The position numbers and the translations under genes were made by a program. 64,000 bases of DNA from Bacillota bacterium. Lineage in GTDB: Bacteria > Bacillota > UBA994 > UBA5500. Shown one piece after another: positions 7,836 to 16,896 of this stretch. Numbering within the stretch: position 1 is the first letter of the stretch; each line of letters starts with the position of its first letter. The stretch is taken from positions 24,398 through 88,397 of the forward strand of contig JAEZJZ010000021.1 of NCBI GenBank assembly GCA_023436245.1, given 5' to 3'. Below the pieces are notes generated by a model. That model searched no databases. It was given only the letters and a program-made list of their open reading frames with translations, and was not told the DNA's origin.

Positions 7836-10229
7836 ATGAGCAGGATTAGGATACATGAACTGGCCAAGGAGTTGAACGTTCCGAGCAAGAAGTTGGTTGA
7901 CGCATTGGCCGACTTGAACCTAAACGTGCAGAACCACATGAGCTCGATTGATGATGCGGTTGCGGACATCATCCGTGACGTATTGAAGCCGAAGGCGAAG
8001 AAGGGGAAGAAGTCCTCAGCTGAAGCTTCTACCGCAGTCGTTGACTCGACTGAGCAGCACGAGCCTGCGCTCGATTCCGGTAGCCACACGACCGACGCAC
8101 GTCTACAACCAGAGGAACAAACTAACAACAATGTTGCGCCGGTTAGGCCGGTGCCGGATAAGGAGCCTAGCCAGAAACAGATGACAATCACCACACAGAA
8201 ACCAGCACAACCGAGACAGGTCCCTAGCGCACCAGTTGCGCCAGTTACGCCGACCCCATCGATTCCGGAAGTCTCCGACGAGGTGGAGTTGGACACAGCT
8301 TTTGAAGGAAAGAAAGACGAAGCAGCAGCTCGCAGCAAACGGCCGAAGCGCCCGGCGGGACCACAGGCTCGCACCGACAACTCGGCTCGCAAAGGTGGAG
8401 ACAACCGCCACCGCGGGGATCGTTCCAGGCCACCGCTGAGAAATGAACCCACGCGACGCAATGAACCGGCCGTAGTCAAATTAGGCAGCGAAGACATTAC
8501 CGTGGGTGAACTGGCCGGCAAGATGAAGCGTCCTGCCGCCGAGTTGATCCGCAAGTTGATCGATCTTGGGGTGATGGCCTCCATCAACCAGGCTATCGAT
8601 GCAGACACGGCTGCGTTAATCGCGACCGAACTGGGATTCACCGTGGAACAGGCTACTCCACCGAAACCGGTCTATGAGAATCCCTTCGATGAGCCATCAC
8701 CGGTTGATGACCCGAGTCAACTGCTGAGCCGTCCTCCGGTGGTGACCGTCATGGGTCATGTCGATCACGGCAAGACCAGCTTGCTGGACGCGATCAGGCA
8801 AACGAATGTCACGGCGCAGGAGGCCGGCGGCATCACCCAGCATATCGGTGCGTACCAGGTGGAGATCATGGGGCAGACGATTACCTTCTTGGACACCCCG
8901 GGGCATGAAGCCTTTACCGCCATGCGCGCACGGGGTGCCAAGGCTACCGACATTGCCATTTTGGTAGTGGCAGCCGACGACGGCATCATGCCGCAGACAA
9001 TCGAAGCGATCAACCACGCCAAGGCGGCCGGAGTTCCGATCATCGTGGCAGTGAATAAGATCGACAAGCCAGGGGCCAACCCGGATCGAGTCAAACAGCA
9101 GTTGACTGAGCATGGCCTGGTGCCGGAAGAGTGGGGTGGCGAGACCATTTGTGTCAACGTTTCTGCTCTCAAGAAGCAAGGCATAGATGATTTGCTCACT
9201 TCCATCCTCACGCTGTCCGAACTGGCTGAGTTCCGGGCTAATCCAGACAAGCCGGCTCGGGGAGTCGTGATCGAATCGAAGATCGACAAGGGCCGTGGAC
9301 CGGTGGCCACCGTGTTGATCCACGAAGGTACCTTGACCGTAGGGGATGCCGTGTTGGCGGGCGTTACCGCAGGCAAGGTTCGCGCCATGACCAATGACAA
9401 AGGGCGTCGCCTGAAGAGCGCTGGCCCGTCCGCTCCGGTGGAGATTGTCGGTTTGCCGGACGCACCGGGTGCTGGTGAGCAGTTCATGGTAGTTGCTGAC
9501 GAGAAGATGGCTCGCAATTATGCGGAGCTGTTGCGCACCAAGAAACGCGACGCAGAGATGAAGACAGTGCAGCGCGTGTCCCTGGATGACCTCTTTGACA
9601 AGATCAAGGAAGGGCAGCTCAAGCAATTGAGTATCGTTCTGAAGGCCGACGTGCAGGGCTCGGTGGAGGCATTGCGTCAGGCACTATCCAAGTTGGGCAA
9701 TGAAGAAGTGAGTGTTGCTGTCATCCACGAGGGCGTTGGCCCGGTTAATGAAAGCGACATCCTGTTGGCTTCTGCTTCCGACGCGATCATCATTGGGTTC
9801 AATGTTCGTCCGGATGCCAGCACCCGCAAGATTGCCGAGCAGCACAACGTGGACATTCGCCTCTATCGGGTGATCTACGATGCCATCGAAGATGTGGAGA
9901 AGGCGATCAAAGGCCTGCTCGCCCCGGTCTTTAAAGAGGTGGTGCTTGGGCAGGCTGAGGTGCGGCAAGTGTTCCGCGTGACCAAAGTCGGCACCATCGC
10001 AGGCTGCTACTTGACCGACGGCAAGATCACTCGCCAGGCCAAGGTGCGTTTGTTGCGCGGGGGAGTAGTGATCTTTGAGGGGCAGATCGACTCTCTCAAG
10101 CGCTTTAAGGATGATGTGCGAGAAGTCGCGGCAGGATATGAATGCGGTATCGGGCTGGCCGGTTTCAACGACATCAAAGAGGGCGACCTGATCGAAGCAT
10201 ACATCATCGAACAGGTTGCCAGGCAGTAG
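7836..10229 (+). CDS. infB: Translation initiation factor IF-2
   Basis: GTPase that delivers initiator tRNA to the 30S subunit and promotes subunit joining. The 797-aa protein begins with an IF2N domain (about 1-55), then a charged Pro-rich linker (about 55-220) and a second IF2N domain (about 220-275). The GTPase domain shows G1 GHVDHGKT (about 306), G3 DTPGHEAF (about 352) and G4 NKID (about 406). Beta-barrel and C-terminal fMet-tRNA-binding domains follow. The ribosome site is the terminal part of a repeat element. rbfA follows after 36 bp. Confidence 0.98.
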   Translation: MSRIRIHELAKELNVPSKKLVDALADLNLNVQNHMSSIDDAVADIIRDVLKPKAKKGKKSSAEASTAVVDSTEQHEPALDSGSHTTDARLQPEEQTNNNVAPVRPVPDKEPSQKQMTITTQKPAQPRQVPSAPVAPVTPTPSIPEVSDEVELDTAFEGKKDEAAARSKRPKRPAGPQARTDNSARKGGDNRHRGDRSRPPLRNEPTRRNEPAVVKLGSEDITVGELAGKMKRPAAELIRKLIDLGVMASINQAIDADTAALIATELGFTVEQATPPKPVYENPFDEPSPVDDPSQLLSRPPVVTVMGHVDHGKTSLLDAIRQTNVTAQEAGGITQHIGAYQVEIMGQTITFLDTPGHEAFTAMRARGAKATDIAILVVAADDGIMPQTIEAINHAKAAGVPIIVAVNKIDKPGANPDRVKQQLTEHGLVPEEWGGETICVNVSALKKQGIDDLLTSILTLSELAEFRANPDKPARGVVIESKIDKGRGPVATVLIHEGTLTVGDAVLAGVTAGKVRAMTNDKGRRLKSAGPSAPVEIVGLPDAPGAGEQFMVVADEKMARNYAELLRTKKRDAEMKTVQRVSLDDLFDKIKEGQLKQLSIVLKADVQGSVEALRQALSKLGNEEVSVAVIHEGVGPVNESDILLASASDAIIIGFNVRPDASTRKIAEQHNVDIRLYRVIYDAIEDVEKAIKGLLAPVFKEVVLGQAEVRQVFRVTKVGTIAGCYLTDGKITRQAKVRLLRGGVVIFEGQIDSLKRFKDDVREVAAGYECGIGLAGFNDIKEGDLIEAYIIEQVARQ

Positions 10230-10265
10230 CTCAAGCTTCGCCACATCCCCGAAGGAGGATGAATT

Positions 10266-10637
10266 ATGACCCAATATCGACCGGAGAGGCTGAAAGGCCT
10301 GCTGCAAGCTGAGTTGAGTGACATTATCCACAACTCACTGAAGGACCCGCGAGTCGGCTTCGCCTCAGTGACGTCAGTGGAGGTCTCTAACGATTTGAGA
10401 CATGTCAAGGCATTTGTCAGTGTGCTCGGAGAACCGTCTGAGCGGGACGCGACGCTTGCGGCACTGAATCGGGCGACCGGATTCATCAGGACGGAGGTTG
10501 GTCGCCGCATCAGCCTGCGGCACACGCCGGAGATCATCTTCCGCCCGGATGATTCGATTGCGCACGGTACGCACATCAACTCCTTGTTGCGCCAGTTGCG
10601 TGCCGAAGAACAGGACGGCCAGCGTGATGGCCGGTAA
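10266..10637 (+). CDS. rbfA: Ribosome-binding factor A
   Basis: A 123-aa KH-like factor for 16S rRNA 5'-end maturation and cold adaptation of the 30S subunit. The DPRVGFASVTSVEVSNDLRHVKAFVSV core is conserved, as is the RTEVGRRISLRHTPEIIF segment. An AAGGAGGATG ribosome site precedes the ATG. Its end overlaps the start of nrnA by about 11 nt, suggesting translational coupling. Confidence 0.96.
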   Translation: MTQYRPERLKGLLQAELSDIIHNSLKDPRVGFASVTSVEVSNDLRHVKAFVSVLGEPSERDATLAALNRATGFIRTEVGRRISLRHTPEIIFRPDDSIAHGTHINSLLRQLRAEEQDGQRDGR

Positions 10638-11607
10638 AGGCACAATCTCGGAGATGGCGGCCGCCCTGCAAAGGGCGAGCCGCCTGTTACTCGTGGCCCA
10701 TCTGTCTCCGGACGGTGACAGCCTGGGGTCGTTGCTGGCTCTCGGTCAGGCCCTTGATGACGGACGGCGGGAGATTGTCGTTTTCGTACCAGATGGTGTA
10801 CCGCTGAAGTATCGTTTTCTGCCCGGCTGGCAGACGGTGACGGTCGATCCGGATCGTCTGCCCCTAGATCCTGGCACCGTGGTGCTGCTCGACTGTGGTG
10901 AGTGGCAGCGAACCGGCCTGCCTGAGCGCTACCTTGCGTACCCTTCCCTGAACATCGACCATCATCGTACTTCAATCGGTGTCGCGGATGTCAACCTAAT
11001 CGACTCCCAAGCGGCTGCCACCGGAGAGCTGATTCATCGCGTGCTCAAGCAGGCTGCAATACCGATTGATGCCGCTGTGGCGACCTGTCTCTATACTGCT
11101 GTTGTTAGCGATACCGGGTGGTTTCGCTTCAGCAATGCTTCGCCCGAGATTCATCTCCTGGCGGCAGAGCTGTTGCAACTCGGGGCGGACCGCGAGTTGG
11201 TCAATGACTGGCTGAGCACGATGCCACGCACTTATTTGCAGGCGCTGACGCTGGTCCTCGAACGCCTGACCGTGTTCTGTGATGACCAGGCTTCGATTTC
11301 CTGGCTCAGCTTCGCAGACCTGCAATCCATCGGAGTCGCTCCCACGGAAATGGAGGGGCTAATAGACTACCCACGTGCGCTCCCGGGAGTGCAAGTTGCA
11401 GCTCTCTTGGTAGAGACTGCACCCAATACTCAAAAGGTTAGTTTCCGCTCCCGTGCGCCGATCGACGTCAGTCGCCTGGCTGGTGAGTTCGGTGGAGGCG
11501 GTCACGCGCGTGCCGCCGGGTGCACCCTGAGTAACGAGGATATTCCGCACAGCCTTGCCTTAATTCGTGCTGCCATGGAGAGGGGGCTCCGCGGCGATGC
11601 CAGTTGA
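10627..11607 (+). CDS. nrnA: DHH/DHHA1 phosphoesterase, NrnA-type oligoribonuclease
   Basis: The family degrades short oligoribonucleotides and pAp. Of 326 aa, the N-terminal DHH domain carries HLSPDGDSLGS (about 24-34), DCGE and NIDHHRTS (Mn2+ ligands). The C-terminal DHHA1 domain ends with GGGGHARAAGC. The frame is open further upstream, but those codons overlap rbfA. The ATG at 10627 (or GTG 10624) is the likely start. It sits between rbfA and truB, the normal Firmicutes position for this gene. Confidence 0.92.
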   Translation: MAGKGTISEMAAALQRASRLLLVAHLSPDGDSLGSLLALGQALDDGRREIVVFVPDGVPLKYRFLPGWQTVTVDPDRLPLDPGTVVLLDCGEWQRTGLPERYLAYPSLNIDHHRTSIGVADVNLIDSQAAATGELIHRVLKQAAIPIDAAVATCLYTAVVSDTGWFRFSNASPEIHLLAAELLQLGADRELVNDWLSTMPRTYLQALTLVLERLTVFCDDQASISWLSFADLQSIGVAPTEMEGLIDYPRALPGVQVAALLVETAPNTQKVSFRSRAPIDVSRLAGEFGGGGHARAAGCTLSNEDIPHSLALIRAAMERGLRGDAS

Positions 11608-12493
11608 AGGCTTTCTCAACTTGCTCAAGCCGCCGGGCATGACCTCCCACGATGCAGTGGGCAAGGTTCGCCGCATCTTCGGTACGCGCTCTGTGGGTCA
11701 TGCTGGCACTCTGGATCCAGCGGCGTCGGGTGTGCTGCCGATGGCTATCGGGCGCGCCACTCGCCTGCTGGAATACATGGTTGATGACAGCAAGACATAT
11801 ATAGGCGAAGCCACGTTCGGCATCGCCACTGATACACTGGACCAGTGCGGTCGGGTTATAGATGAGCAGCCGGTCGCCTTTGCGAATGCAGAGCTACGGC
11901 AGGCGATGGATGCCATGGTTGGCTGTCAACTGCAATCTCCGCCAGCCTTTTCGGCCGTCAAGCATCAGGGGAAGCCGCTCTATGAGTATGCGCGGCGAGG
12001 AGAGATCATCGAGAAGCCAGGCAGAGAGATTGAGATTAAGGAGTTCTCGCTCCTTTCCCACCATCCTGGCCGTTATCCGCGCTGTCTGTTTCGAGTAGAC
12101 TGTTCGAAAGGTAGCTATGTACGCGTACTAGTTAAGGATCTGGCAGCCAGGTTGGGTACGATCGGCACGCTCACCTTTCTGCTGCGTTCCCGCGTGGGCC
12201 AGCTCACCCTGCAGGGTGCGTATACATTGGAGGAACTGTCATTACAAGCGGCTGGCGCTAATCTATCCGACTGTCTCCTGCCGTTCGAGACGGCTGTCAG
12301 CCATTTGCCGTCCGTGCAACTTAGCGGAGAGCAGGTGCTAGGATTCATCAATGGGCGGACGGTGGTTGTGTCTGCTGATACAGTCGGTGTCTGTTGCGCC
12401 TACGGCGCCGACGGGCTGATAGGCGTCGGAGAAGTCCAGGATGGGATACTGCAACCGCGAAAGGTACTGACATCACGGGAGGATATTCGCTAA
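11597..12493 (+). CDS. truB: tRNA pseudouridine(55) synthase
   Basis: Makes the universal pseudouridine 55 in the T loop of tRNAs. The catalytic motif HAGTLDPAASGVLPMAIGRAT, with the nucleophilic Asp, lies near residues 34-54. The N-terminal GFLNLLKPPGMTSHDAV is typical. A C-terminal PUA-like segment is present. The ATG at 11597 overlaps the end of nrnA by 11 nt, and the stop TAA abuts the ribF ATG directly. Length 298 aa is normal. Confidence 0.96.
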   Translation: MPVEGFLNLLKPPGMTSHDAVGKVRRIFGTRSVGHAGTLDPAASGVLPMAIGRATRLLEYMVDDSKTYIGEATFGIATDTLDQCGRVIDEQPVAFANAELRQAMDAMVGCQLQSPPAFSAVKHQGKPLYEYARRGEIIEKPGREIEIKEFSLLSHHPGRYPRCLFRVDCSKGSYVRVLVKDLAARLGTIGTLTFLLRSRVGQLTLQGAYTLEELSLQAAGANLSDCLLPFETAVSHLPSVQLSGEQVLGFINGRTVVVSADTVGVCCAYGADGLIGVGEVQDGILQPRKVLTSREDIR

Positions 12494-13402
12494 ATGATCG
12501 TGACTAGTGATTTCTTGGATTTGCCGCGCGGGGAGAGGGTATTTGCCATTGGCAATTTTGACGGCGTGCACCTCGGTCATCAAGCGCTCTTTCGCCGAGC
12601 GGCGGCACTGGCTTCTGACCGAGGAGGGGTTGCTATTGCCCTTGCTTTTCACCCGCACCCGCTGCAAGTGCTTGGCTACTCGGTGGAAACCATCACCGAT
12701 GATGACCAGAAGGTCAGTCTGATCGCCGACCACGGCGTTTCAGCTTACTTCGCCATGCCCTTTGGGGCGGAGTTGGCGGTCATGCCGCCGGAACGTTTTG
12801 TGCGCGAGGTGCTGATCGAGCAGGCGGAGGCCAGTGCAGTCGTGGTCGGCTTTAACTTCAGCTTCGGCAAAGGCGGCGCCGGAACGCCTGAGTTTCTGGC
12901 GCAAGCACTGGCCGCATACGGTGTGCCGGTGGAGATCGTCGCCCCGGTGGTAATCGGCGGGGAGGCAGTCAGCAGCACACGTATCCGCCAGTGCATTCGG
13001 CACGGCGACTTGGATAGGGTGGAGACCATGCTCGGTAGGCCATACAGTCTGAGTGGGGTGGTTCTGCCGGGTGACCAGAGGGGAAGGACGATCGGTTATC
13101 CCACAGCCAACCTGTACAATCTGCAGGGGCTTGCGCTGCCGCCCTTTGGGGTGTACGCAGCGGAGGTGCTGGGAATAGGACCCGGCATGGCCAATCTCGG
13201 TATCCGACCGAGCTTTCCTCAGGCCGGGCCTAGCCTGGAAGTGAACATTCTAGATTGGCACGGTGACCTCTACGGCAACAGGATAGACGTCGTCCTGCGC
13301 CGCTTCCTACGCGGAGAACGCAGGTTCAACAGCTTGGCTGCACTGCAGCAGCAGTTGGCGAGTGATCGACTCGAGGTGAAGCGGCTACTAGGCCGGCACT
13401 GA
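12494..13402 (+). CDS. ribF: Bifunctional riboflavin kinase / FMN adenylyltransferase
   Basis: Makes FMN and FAD from riboflavin. The N-terminal FAD-synthetase domain has AIGNFDGVHLGHQ (nucleotidyltransferase HxGH-like), FHPHP and SSTRIRQ. The C-terminal kinase domain has GRTIGYPTANL and ends with the RRFLRGERRFNSLAAL helix. It is 302 aa, typical for the fused bacterial enzyme. The start codon touches the truB stop, so expression is probably coupled. Confidence 0.96.
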   Translation: MIVTSDFLDLPRGERVFAIGNFDGVHLGHQALFRRAAALASDRGGVAIALAFHPHPLQVLGYSVETITDDDQKVSLIADHGVSAYFAMPFGAELAVMPPERFVREVLIEQAEASAVVVGFNFSFGKGGAGTPEFLAQALAAYGVPVEIVAPVVIGGEAVSSTRIRQCIRHGDLDRVETMLGRPYSLSGVVLPGDQRGRTIGYPTANLYNLQGLALPPFGVYAAEVLGIGPGMANLGIRPSFPQAGPSLEVNILDWHGDLYGNRIDVVLRRFLRGERRFNSLAALQQQLASDRLEVKRLLGRH

Positions 13403-13452
13403 GCGGCTGGCATGCCCTCCTCTGGTCATGCATAGGGATTACTGGGGCGCAC

Positions 13453-13481
13453 TTGTCCCGGGGTTTCCCCCATGATAGAAT
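13453..13481 (+). promoter_or_regulatory. Possible promoter after ribF
   Basis: TTGTCC (13453-13458), a 17-bp spacer and TAGAAT (13476-13481). The match is good, but the GTG start of the next gene is only 13 nt beyond the -10 box. A transcript from here would begin inside that gene's ribosome site, so either this promoter is not used for it or the start is leaderless. Confidence 0.35.
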
Positions 13482-13494
13482 AGGAGGGGTCTCG

Positions 13495-13701
13495 GTGGCC
13501 GATTACACCGTTACTGAGTTTCTCAGCCTGCTCTTTGAGTTGGAACACAATCGCCGATTTCTGCGCTTGCGGCGCGAGCTCGAGCGTCGATATCATCGGT
13601 TGAGCGGTCAGGGATCTCGTCGGGAGGCTTACATCGACAGCGTTTTGGCATTGCTCTGGGAGTCGGACGCCGATTCGCAAACTGTTCTGGCCGGAAGATA
13701 G
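13495..13701 (+). CDS. Small protein of unknown function (68 aa)
   Basis: Not recognised. The frame starts at GTG 13495 after AGGAGGGG (13482-13489) and encodes 68 aa. It is helical and highly charged, with RRELERRYHRLS in the middle and no membrane segment. It is 2 nt upstream of another small gene of similar size, and the pair stands alone between ribF and rpsO. Size and pairing recall a toxin-antitoxin module, with this as the antitoxin-like partner. That is inference only. Confidence 0.5.
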   Translation: MADYTVTEFLSLLFELEHNRRFLRLRRELERRYHRLSGQGSRREAYIDSVLALLWESDADSQTVLAGR

Positions 13702-13703
13702 TC

Positions 13704-13925
13704 ATGCAGGTTGTGATCAGCAATCACGCCGCACGCCGCCTGCAGGATTCTCGTCAGTCCGGAATCACCACCGACGACCTGACTAGGGCTGCATTGCAGG
13801 TGCCTGGACGAGTACCGGCCGCAACTAGGTTTCGCGGCAGCGCTGCTCGCAGCGGCCGCCAGTTTGATTTCGTGATCAAAGATGTTATGACCACGCGATT
13901 GGTGATCACGGTCATCGGCAAGTAG
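13704..13925 (+). CDS. Small DUF4258-like protein (73 aa)
   Basis: A 73-aa basic protein starting at ATG 13704, 2 nt after the preceding small gene. The pattern SNHAARRLQDS near the start, ITTDDLTRAAL, and a final strand ending RLVITVIGK resemble DUF4258/RelE-BrnT-like small proteins (His-Ala-x-x-Arg start, terminal TVI strand). I cannot confirm this by alignment. If correct, it could be the toxin-like half of a two-gene unit. No ribosome site stands out, so coupling to the upstream gene is likely. Confidence 0.5.
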   Translation: MQVVISNHAARRLQDSRQSGITTDDLTRAALQVPGRVPAATRFRGSAARSGRQFDFVIKDVMTTRLVITVIGK

Positions 13926-14039
13926 GTTGCCATTTGGCCAGTTTGTGGACAAGCATGAGTAGAGCGGAATGTCGGACTCTCGGCCGGCCGCCGGCAGGGT
14001 GAGTCCGTGGTTGCGATAGATCGCAGGCGCATTCCTGGG

Positions 14040-14064
14040 CATGATCCATGGTATAATGGTCATG
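14040..14064 (+). promoter_or_regulatory. rpsO extended -10 promoter inside an inverted repeat
   Basis: TGGTATAAT gives an extended -10 with TATAAT at 14052-14057; no good -35 is visible. The -10 sits within CATGA/TCATG and CCAT/ATGG arms (14040-14064), which could be an operator or a chance palindrome. The transcript would have a leader of about 90 nt before rpsO. Confidence 0.5.
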
Positions 14065-14151
14065 GCCCAACGAACCGATGGCTAGGATGGACGATATCCT
14101 CCGAACGTTTACCTTGGCTGTCTGGGGATTAGAGTGAAGGAGGTGGACTAA

Positions 14152-14421
14152 ATGGCACTGGATCAGGATAATAAGCGTCAGATCATCGAGACGTACAAAC
14201 TCCATGAGGGTGACACCGGCTCTCCAGAGGTGCAGATCGCACTTTTGACTGAGCGGATCAATTCTTTGACCGCTCATCTACAGGAGCATCAGAAGGATCA
14301 TCATTCTCGCCGCGGCTTGTACAAGATGATCGGTCAGAGGCGCAGATTCCTCAACTATCTGCGTCAGAACGACATCGAGCGCTATCGTACGATTATTGAG
14401 CAGCTAGGCATTCGCAAGTAG
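14152..14421 (+). CDS. rpsO: 30S ribosomal protein S15
   Basis: An 89-aa primary 16S rRNA-binding protein. The signature [25 protein letters not shown] is complete, followed by the RRRFLNYL helix. An AAGGAGGTGG ribosome site lies before the ATG. It stands immediately upstream of pnp as in most bacteria, but a terminator separates them. The ~95-nt leader contains a small AGGAT/ATCCT hairpin that could serve S15 autoregulation; this is not demonstrated. Confidence 0.97.
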   Translation: MALDQDNKRQIIETYKLHEGDTGSPEVQIALLTERINSLTAHLQEHQKDHHSRRGLYKMIGQRRRFLNYLRQNDIERYRTIIEQLGIRK

Positions 14422-14450
14422 TGAAGACGGGTTCTCCGTCTGCAGAGAGG

Positions 14451-14499
14451 CGGCGTTCTGTCCAAGTAGTAGGTGGGCAACGCCGTCTTTTGTCCTTTT
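14451..14499 (+). terminator. Terminator after rpsO
   Basis: CGGCGTT (14451-14457) pairs with AACGCCG (14479-14485) across a 21-nt loop, followed by TCTTTTGTCCTTTT. The stem is short and the loop long, so termination may be partial and allow read-through to pnp. Confidence 0.6.
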
Positions 14500-14596
14500 G
14501 CAGTGCAGTTGTGGGGGCAACCTGTCCTGCGACTGTATGTCGGGCGTTAGCTGTGAAATAATAGGATAGAATTGCGAAAAGATAGGATGGTGATTT

Positions 14597-16678
14597 ATGC
14601 GGAGTTATTCTATGCAGTTGGCGGGGCGTCAGCTCACTATTGAGACTGGCAAGCTAGCCAAGCAGGCGCACGGATCTGCGCTTGTCAAGTACGGCGATAC
14701 ATATGTGTTGGTTAATGCAACTGTCTCCAAGCAGCCGCGGGAAGGCATTGATTTCTTCCCATTGTTGGTCGATTACGAGGAGCGCCTGTACTCGGTCGGC
14801 AAGATTCCGGGCGGCTTCATCAAGCGTGAGGGCAGACCAAGCGAGAAAGCCATTTTGGCAGCACGCTTGATTGATCGCCCCTTACGTCCCCTGTTCCCCA
14901 AGGATCTGCGCAATGATGTGCAGGTGGTAGCTACGGTCATGTCTGTCGATCACGACAACAGCCCGGAGATAGCCGCCATGATTGGGGCATCGGTCGCGCT
15001 CAGCATCTCCAAGATCCCGTTCAACGGCCCGATCGCCGGCGTAATCGTGGGTCTAGTCGATGGCCAGTTGGTGTTGAACCCAACCGCTGCGCAGGCTGCC
15101 GAAAGCGACATGCACCTGGTGGTTTCCGGCACCAAGGATGCCATCATGATGGTTGAGGCTGGCGCCAAAGAAGTTCCGGAAGATCAGATGGTGGAGGCCT
15201 TGCTCTTTGCGCACGACGCAATTAAGCAGATTGTTGAGCTGCAGGAGCAGATCCAAGCAGAAATCGGCCAGGAAAAGATGGCCATGCCTGGGAAGGTCAT
15301 CAGTGATGAACTGGTGCAAGCGGTGGTTGCTTACGCCAGCGACAAGCTGGATGCGGCCGTGCACAATCCAATCAAGCAGGAGCGCGAATCAGGCGTCGCT
15401 GCCGTCGAGGAAGAGACTTTGCAGCACTTCGCCGAGATCTACCCGGACGAGCAGAAAGCGATCAAGGATGTACTGCATTCCACGCTGAAGAAACTCGTGC
15501 GGCGGGCAATTGTGCAGGACGGTGAGCGTCCTGATGGCAGGCGCACTGATGAGATCCGGCCAATCAGTTGTGAAGTTGGTTTGTTGCCGCGCACCCACGG
15601 GTCAGGCCTCTTCACCCGCGGACAAACCCAGGCCTTGAGTGTGGTCACATTGGGCGCCATGGGCGATGTGCAGACGATCGATGACCTCTCAACTGATGAA
15701 AGCAAGCGCTATATGCATCATTACAACTTCCCGCCTTACAGCGTGGGCGAAACTCGTCCCATGCGCGGACCGAGCCGGCGGGACATCGGACACGGAGCAC
15801 TCGGAGAGCGGGCACTGACTACGATGATTCCATCGCCTGAGGAGTTCCCGTACGCCATTCGCGTGGTCTCAGAGATTCTTGAGTCAAACGGCTCAACCTC
15901 TCAGGCCAGCATCTGCGGCAGCACTCTGGCGCTGATGGATGCTGGTGTGCCGATCAAACGGCCAGTAGCTGGCATTGCCATGGGTCTGGTCAGCGATGGG
16001 GAAGCGTTCACCATACTGTCAGACATTCAGGGGCTCGAAGATGCACTCGGCGACATGGACTTCAAGGTGGCAGGTACCACCATTGGCATCACCGCCCTGC
16101 AGATGGACATCAAGATCTCAGGCGTGACTCCGGAGATCCTGCGGCGTGCACTCGAGCAGGCCCGGGTTGGTCGTCTCTTCATCTTGGACAAGATGTTGGC
16201 CGTAATGCCTGCGCCGAGAGCGGACCTCTCTCCGTATGCACCACGTATGCTGACCATGATGATCTCGGTCGACAAGATCAAAGACGTGATTGGTCCTGGC
16301 GGCAAAGTGATCAACAAGATCATTGCTGAAACAGGCGTGAAGATTGACATCGAAGATGATGGACGTATCTTCATCGCAGCCGTGGATACAGAAGCCGGCG
16401 AGAAGGCCAAGAAGATGATCGAGGCGATCACTGCTGAGGTCGAAGTCGGTCGGATATACACTGGACGCGTCACCCGCGTAGAGAAGTACGGTGCCTTTGT
16501 TGAGGTGATGCCAGGCAAAGAGGGACTGGTGCACATCTCACAGTTGGATGAGGGAAGAGTGGCACAGACAGAAGACATCTGCAAGGTGGGCGACGAGATT
16601 TTGGTCAAGGTGACCGAGGTCGATCGCATGGGTCGGGTGAACCTCTCACGCAAGGAAGCTCTATTGGCTCAGAAGTAG
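14597..16678 (+). CDS. pnp: Polyribonucleotide nucleotidyltransferase (PNPase)
   Basis: Phosphorolytic 3'-5' exoribonuclease of mRNA decay. The 693 aa show two RNase PH domains (about 1-220 and 310-550) joined by a helical domain, then a KH domain ([11 protein letters not shown], about 560-610) and an S1 domain ([21 protein letters not shown], about 620-690). The active-site regions [12 protein letters not shown] and [18 protein letters not shown] are conserved. The ATG at 14597 follows an AGGATGG ribosome site; an ATG five codons later is also possible. Confidence 0.98.
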   Translation: MRSYSMQLAGRQLTIETGKLAKQAHGSALVKYGDTYVLVNATVSKQPREGIDFFPLLVDYEERLYSVGKIPGGFIKREGRPSEKAILAARLIDRPLRPLFPKDLRNDVQVVATVMSVDHDNSPEIAAMIGASVALSISKIPFNGPIAGVIVGLVDGQLVLNPTAAQAAESDMHLVVSGTKDAIMMVEAGAKEVPEDQMVEALLFAHDAIKQIVELQEQIQAEIGQEKMAMPGKVISDELVQAVVAYASDKLDAAVHNPIKQERESGVAAVEEETLQHFAEIYPDEQKAIKDVLHSTLKKLVRRAIVQDGERPDGRRTDEIRPISCEVGLLPRTHGSGLFTRGQTQALSVVTLGAMGDVQTIDDLSTDESKRYMHHYNFPPYSVGETRPMRGPSRRDIGHGALGERALTTMIPSPEEFPYAIRVVSEILESNGSTSQASICGSTLALMDAGVPIKRPVAGIAMGLVSDGEAFTILSDIQGLEDALGDMDFKVAGTTIGITALQMDIKISGVTPEILRRALEQARVGRLFILDKMLAVMPAPRADLSPYAPRMLTMMISVDKIKDVIGPGGKVINKIIAETGVKIDIEDDGRIFIAAVDTEAGEKAKKMIEAITAEVEVGRIYTGRVTRVEKYGAFVEVMPGKEGLVHISQLDEGRVAQTEDICKVGDEILVKVTEVDRMGRVNLSRKEALLAQK

Positions 16679-16713
16679 GGAGTGCGTTGGCGACAACGCC
16701 TCCCTCTCTTTTT
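16678..16713 (+). terminator. Terminator after pnp
   Basis: GGGAG-T-GCGTT pairs with AACGC-CTCCC (16678-16704), with a GGCGAC loop and a single bulged T, followed by TCTCTTTTTCTT. It starts at the last base of the pnp stop codon. Confidence 0.85.
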
Positions 16714-16777
16714 CTTATCGGCTTGGACCTCCATTCTGGGGACGGGCATATTCCTTGTCTCCGCCCCATAATCCTCC

Positions 16778-16868
16778 ACTAGTAGGGTGTTAAGTCTTAG
16801 ACTATTGAGCGTTCAGTGGTCACCAGAACCAAGCGGACGCTGCGGGTTAGTTTTGGGCTTGACCGAGT
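16778..16868 (+). repeat. Diverged copy of the AAGTCT palindromic element
   Basis: The left end ACTAGTAGGGTGTTAAGTCT closely matches the element at 19847 (ACTAGTAGGGCGTCAAGTCT). The right side ends GGGCTTGACC, the inverted form of the left arm but degraded. It lies in the gap between pnp and ylxY. Confidence 0.55.
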
Positions 16869-16896
16869 ACTAGAGATCGTTAAGGGAGGAAACTGG

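Noticed and set aside
8697..9626. 309-codon open frame on the minus strand opposite infB
   Set aside because: Lies entirely within the IF-2 GTPase region and has no family features.
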